Shown here: piece by piece, positions 59,225 through 64,000 of the stretch
Layout of the letters: every line of letters starts with the position of its first letter
Numbering within the stretch: position 1 is the first letter of the stretch
Source of the DNA: Marisa cornuarietis
Lineage: Eukaryota > Mollusca > Gastropoda > Architaenioglossa > Ampullariidae
DNA: 64,000 nt
NCBI GenBank assembly: GCA_004794655.1
Contig: SMMW01000567.1
Span: 2,046,001 to 2,110,000, forward strand
Direction of reading: 5' to 3'
Notes under the pieces: generated by a model
What the model was told of the DNA's origin: nothing
Seen by the model: the letters and a program-made list of their open reading frames with translations, nothing else
Database searches by the model: none
Program-made: the position numbers and the translations under genes

Positions 59225-62200
59225 TTGTCGACCTGACTTCTAGCTTGTTAATGGTGGCACGAGCGGAGCAGCCAGTGAGACAGCATCGTGTTTCAGTTCC
59301 ATAAAAGCTACCTGTTTGAGCGACTTTTCAAGAACTGAAGCTTATCACCTCCTTCCACAAAACGGAAGAAAACGGATAAAATTCTAAAGTCGAATGACGC
59401 AAGCGGAGCCCTGCGACTCTAGCACATTGTTAAAGATGAGTATTATATTATTAATAATGTACCGCTAATATCGTGTTGTGCCGTTTATTACGGGATGAGA
59501 ATCTAATTTCTAGTGCATGAAGCATTGTATAAAGGTTCCAGCTATGATCTTGAATAAACGGGAAGATTAGCCCCACAAATATCTGGAGTTCCTTCTGAGT
59601 GCGTTACAGTTGAAAACGACTCTAGTTGAGTGAACAAATCCAAGTGTGTACTGCGGCTGAAGCTCTTTAAAAAAGCAAAGATGTTGATAATTTTTGACGA
59701 CCATGGTTTCCATGCAAGCTGTCTAGAAACTAATAGGAGAGCTACTCTGCCATCACACATACTGTTTGGTATTCACTTCGAATACAGAATTATATTTCTT
59801 GGAAAAGATTGCAAGGTGTTGTTCTGGGCAGTGCAAGCAAAGGGAAGAGAGACAAACTCTCGAAAATATTCGTTTAATTTCAATGCTAAGAACACTGTCA
59901 GGATGCAGCATGAATGTCAGTCGATTTCGTGGAAGTAAATATTCAGAAACAGAGGAAGTCACGCTTCCTACTATCACGATGTTCGCAAGCCATGCGTAGC
60001 CTGAAATTTTAGTTTTCGGCGCAAACGATGATGTCGTAAACTTATTCCCGAGAATGTCAAAATCCTGTTATTTGATAGGTGGCACATTAAATTTCATTGT
60101 GATTAGTTTTATATAACACCTTCCATCGTGTCGAGTCAAGTCAACGTTTCTCGTTTTATGTTATAAGATGTCTTCATTCCGTTTTCGAGATACACCTCTT
60201 CTACATCACCTCGCGCAGAAAGATATGAAGAGCAATAACGATTGTGTAAAGATTAGGCGTACATATGTACAAATGTGACGTCACGGGTTTGAGTTTTTCT
60301 GTGCGTGGTGAGGACGATTGGCGTATACCCCAAAAAGAGAGGGTAGGGTACTCATCCAGATCAGATGCATAGTATCTTCAACTGAGTCTTACCCAGTCAT
60401 TAGAAAAGAAGTTGCGCTCCATTAAAACTTTAAAGCGGCAGGAGATCACGTGACGCGGCCTGATCGTCATGATTTTCGCAGTAATGAAGATTTTGAAAAG
60501 CTTGGTTTTCATTGCCTTGTCGGTTACACAATAATTTTTTCATAAAAAAAGACGTTAGGAGATGTGACATCGCTTTGGGTGACGCCTAGACAAAAGATGG
60601 ACGAAACTGCTGCTTTTCCGTTGCACTTCAGAGTCCAGAAACACAGAAAAGAAGCGTGGAACCCTAACATATCACTTAAACCCCACGATAGAGAACTCAA
60701 CGTGTGAGTATGCGGGAAGGGAGAGGGTCACACTTGTAGAAAAAAAATGGTGTAGATTTGGTGTTTTACAACTAAGCAGCAAAGGCTTTATCACGGCAAA
60801 GCAGCCAGCCCTGTAGACAGATGCCGCATGTGTAGTTGTCCAGAGAGACTACACTGTTGTGACAGTCCTACTGTTTCGTGTCTATCCAGCTGCACAAGAT
60901 GTTTAAGATTCTACTGTGTTCGCGTTTCCATTCTAAAGCTTCTTTCAGCTTGCAAACCTGATAATGTTAAAGTGAGAACTTTCGGACCGCACACAGGGCT
61001 TCAACGTATGAAGCCTTCGCCTCCTTAGTGGAAAGCTGAGACTGAAACTGTACTTAAGAGTTTACGAAAAGGAAAGTTTCTCAGTGAATGTCTGCTTACT
61101 AAATGTCTTATCGTCAGCTATGCTTTGGTGCGACTCAAAAGTCGAGATTTCTTTTCGGTGTGTTTCGATCACTTTTGAAGAGAAAAGCAAAATTATTAAG
61201 TAACTATCTTCTTTTTCCTCTTTGTACACAAATGCAGCACCGAGAGTAAGGCAAAAACAATAGCTCTCTCTCTCTCTCACTGTACCCACGCGGTCTGTTG
61301 TGCGCTCTCCAGAAAACTTTATGATTATGCGATCGTTTTCAGAAGGTTTTTGGCCCTTAATAAGGATTCTAATATGTCGGATGTTAAGCGCAAAAGCAAC
61401 GGTGATGCGGCTGCTCCTGGAACTGAACCTGTTCGTGAAATGGGGACATACTGTATATATGTATACCTGTGAATGTACTGTGTTTCTTTATTGTGACTTA
61501 TTGCAGCATACTAGAAACACAGTCATGCATGGAAACAGGATGTGCTGTTTTGGTAATTCAAAAGTGCGCTCTTTGAGAGTGTTCACGTCCAAATAAGACT
61601 ACTATGTCAAGCCTGTATTGTAGTAAACTACAGTAAGATAAAGAAGACATTCGAAAGCATGTCGCATATGGTATATTCTGATAATCAACAAATAGACACA
61701 CTAATCGTAAACAGTCACATTGCTTTTGTTTTTATTCAAGAACGCTGATTTTTTTTTTCGAAAGGGAGGAAAAAATGTACACACCTTTGCGTCTGTGGAG
61801 CGATTAGTCTGTCTGTGTGGGTCATTTCCGTATTCATCTGCATCCTGCTCATCCCAATGTTTTTGAAGAGAAAGCCTCTTGATCCTGACAACTTTTCACC
61901 GCTGCAGCATGGGAAATATAATCTCTCCTTACCAAGAAGCGCGTCTTACTACCTGGTCAATGTTTTTGGTCATAGTTTCTTTCTCTCTACAGAATACTCA
62001 CTCCTTCGCGAAGATGCACCTTTACCAGCAGTGTTTGAGTCATCGCATTCGCACCTAATTTTCTTAACTTCCCCTTCAACACAGTTGTGCGTTTCCCGTT
62101 GCAGCTGATAACGGAAAGAATAAAAAAAATACAGGTGTTCGACCAAGATGCAAAGCGTGAGAAGGCACAAATAAAGCTCATTTTAAGCCTCATGCACTGG

Positions 62201-63189
62201 CGGGGGTTGTGGGGGAGAGCGATGTGTGCGTAATGAATGTGACATCACGAGGTAAAGACCATGGTCGGCAACGATGTCAGACACAACATGAAACTGTGAG
62301 AGGAGGGGGGGACGGGGAGGGAGGAAGTGTATGGAGAGGTGGGAGTCACTCAGATCTGGGATTTCCGAATATCAAAGCAAATAGTGTCCGCGTGAGCATC
62401 CCAGCGCGAATGGCAATAATTATAATTCATTTTTACGTCAGCCATCGCACGCGCATTTGCAGGGCTGTGGGCGGGAGGCGCTCCCCTCCCTTTCCTTTCC
62501 TTCAATCCTACCTCAGCAACCTTATCCCCCGCGAGGCGCGTGGAGAGGGGGGGGACGGCTATTTGGAAGGCGCCCATTTAGATGGGGAACACAAATGTAG
62601 CTTCGGAACCCTCGCGAACTCTCAGTATATTTTTCCGCTTGCCCCTGGGGTTTATCGCCAAACTGTCTGACAGGTTGCGTCTTGCAGCGTATGTGCACGG
62701 ACGGACGATAGCCTGAATGGCGGCAGAACGGCCGCACTTGCACGTGCGGGTCCTTCAGTGCGCATGCGAGCTCAGGCAAATGTCTCGCCGGGAGCACCTG
62801 TTCGGATGAAACGTTTTGCTTCCTGAAACTGTTATCCGCAACAATCAGCCAGGCAGACACCCATGTTCCAGGCACCAGTGGCTGGTTGTCGTTGACACCA
62901 GGTTTAATCGCAAAACGTTACTGTTCAACAGTGATCTGTGCTGGGGGGTTTGGGGTTTATTTATTTACCTTTTAAGGAAATAATACTCAGAAATCGTCAG
63001 CATATTTCCTTTATTCATCACCTGGGGTGCAGCGATATTCTTGAAGCATATCCGCAAGTGTGAGATTTCTACGAGTTCTCTACGAGAAACATGGCACAAA
63101 GATTTCTGTCCATCCCAGTCGTCTCTAGGCATGATGCCAAGTATGCCATAGACTTTCTGTGTGCATAGAGTGCAGTGTGGGTGATATCC
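58653..63189. other. Distal intergenic region, no gene recognised
   Basis: Contains an (AT)n run near 58671-58700, a CA array, and unique sequence. Frames such as 60828-61028, 61815-62108 and 62209-62670 have no convincing domain, signal peptide or splice partners. A gene with small exons could have been missed. Confidence 0.35.
59143..59221. repeat. (CA)n microsatellite
   Basis: About 79 bp of uninterrupted CA. Confidence 0.96.
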
Positions 63190-63199
63190 TACTCGTCCG

Positions 63200-63238
63200 G
63201 TTTGGTTAAAATAAAAGTCCTCTCCTATCCTATCCTTT
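63200..63238 (+). mobile_element. Retroelement 3' tail fragment
   Basis: gtttggttaaaataaaagtc ctctcctatcctatcc resembles the AATAAAGTC(TTATC)n terminus at 55695-55721, with (CTATC) units instead. The body upstream is not recognisable. Confidence 0.45.
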
Positions 63239-63245
63239 TTTAAGG

Positions 63246-63333
63246 TAGTCTCTGTGCCACCAATATGAGTATCGAACCAACTAGCCTGCAGGCTCAGACA
63301 CCAATTCTCTAATCACTCGGCTATCCGCTTCCC
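63246..63333 (-). mobile_element. tRNA-derived SINE head (tRNA-Ser/Leu-like)
   Basis: On the minus strand gcggatagccgagtgattag forms an A-box region of tRNA-Ser/Leu type. A long variable-arm-like stretch follows, then ggttcgatactc as the B box and ggtggcacagagactacc. The acceptor stem does not pair convincingly, so this is read as a SINE or tRNA pseudogene rather than a functional tRNA. Confidence 0.6.
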
Positions 63334-64000
63334 TTAATCCTGTCTTCAATGTTAAACGCAAGTTTGTCTAACAGACCCACTGTACCTGTGTTTTCAGAAA
63401 CTCTTTAACTGAAATTTTTTTAAATCTTGCGCAAGAAGTTTAATCAGGTATCATAAAATACAATCCCTTCGACACCATTATATCAGTTTAATCCTGTAAT
63501 ATTTATCTTATAATAATTGCCAGTGATTTCGTGCGACGGACAAGAGGGGGTGGAAGGTAAATGGCCAGAAAAAATTGTAAAAAAAATAATTAGGGACGAT
63601 CCTGATTAAGGCGCAGTGTGTGTGGTTAAAAATAGTATCTCGCTGTGTTTACTGTTTGTGGCGTTGGCATTCGGAACGCATCCCATGGGTTTTCGGAAAC
63701 ACCGAAGGCTGCGTGCAGCAGAATCATTTTATAGCCTAGGGTGGAAATACACAGAATCCGAAAATAAAATAAGAGGATGAAAGAGATGTTCTTAACATGT
63801 TTATGAAGTCGATGAAGGACTATGTGAAGGTCGGTAGTTTGTGCTTTGATAAATGGATTCCTGCTGAATATATTGCTTGCTGACGCAGAGACAGTGTTTG
63901 ATGCTACAGATGAGGTCTTGGGGATTTGATGAAGTCGGAAATTGAGATGAACTAACTGGCATTACTTCAGTTCCTGTCTGCCGGTTACTTTCCACCTCTT
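63334..64000. other. Window end, no gene recognised
   Basis: AT-rich unique sequence. The minus-strand frame 63801-63995 is short and without motifs. Confidence 0.35.

Noticed and set aside
60828..61028. Cys-rich open frame (CSCPERLHCCDS...) as a small secreted peptide
   Set aside because: There is no signal peptide or precursor layout, and it is only 66 codons; likely chance.

Overview
This 64-kb window looks like nuclear DNA from an animal, most likely a lophotrochozoan and probably a gastropod mollusc. The evidence is spliced genes with GT-AG introns, class C GPCR genes, a large non-coding fraction, many long (CA/GT)n arrays, and a mixed load of degraded LINEs, tRNA-derived SINEs, hAT-like, Tc1-like and MULE-like elements. 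No bacterial operons, rRNA, CRISPR array or intact functional tRNA gene was seen. The species assignment is an inference.

Layout. (1) 302-3484 (+): the last five exons of a claudin/PMP22-like four-helix membrane protein; its 5' end lies outside the window. (2) 3485-26056: about 22.5 kb with no gene I can defend. It holds a 2.1-kb TIR element with a 463-bp hAT-like element nested in it, a broken Tc1-like transposase, minisatellites, a SINE, a 0.77-kb foldback-like element of palindromic units, a compound GT array, and a MULE-like transposase relic between inverted repeats. (3) 26057/26150-38092 (+): a six-exon metabotropic-glutamate-receptor-like (mGluR-like) gene, with TE relics and microsatellites in its introns. 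(4) 38093-48495: about 10.4 kb between genes, with no recognised gene. (5) 52510-48496 (-): a second mGluR-like gene with three coding exons, convergent (tail-to-tail) with the first. (6) 55302-58641: an almost full-length APE/RT LINE flanked by a perfect 11-bp target-site duplication. A nested 43-bp retroelement tail and a 4-bp duplication break its single ORF. (7) 58653-64000: no recognised gene; simple repeats, another retroelement tail and a tRNA-like SINE head.

The two receptors share domain order (signal peptide, Venus-flytrap ligand domain, cysteine-rich linker, seven helices) and one intron position inside the seven-helix domain. The rest of their exon structure differs: the + copy splits the ligand domain over three exons, and the - copy encodes all of it in one. 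By my reading both keep most of the amino-acid-binding residues known from mGluR1 but lack the equivalent of its Lys409. This makes a divergent, paired class C GPCR locus the most biologically interesting part of the window. I could run no searches, so family calls rest on motifs read by eye.
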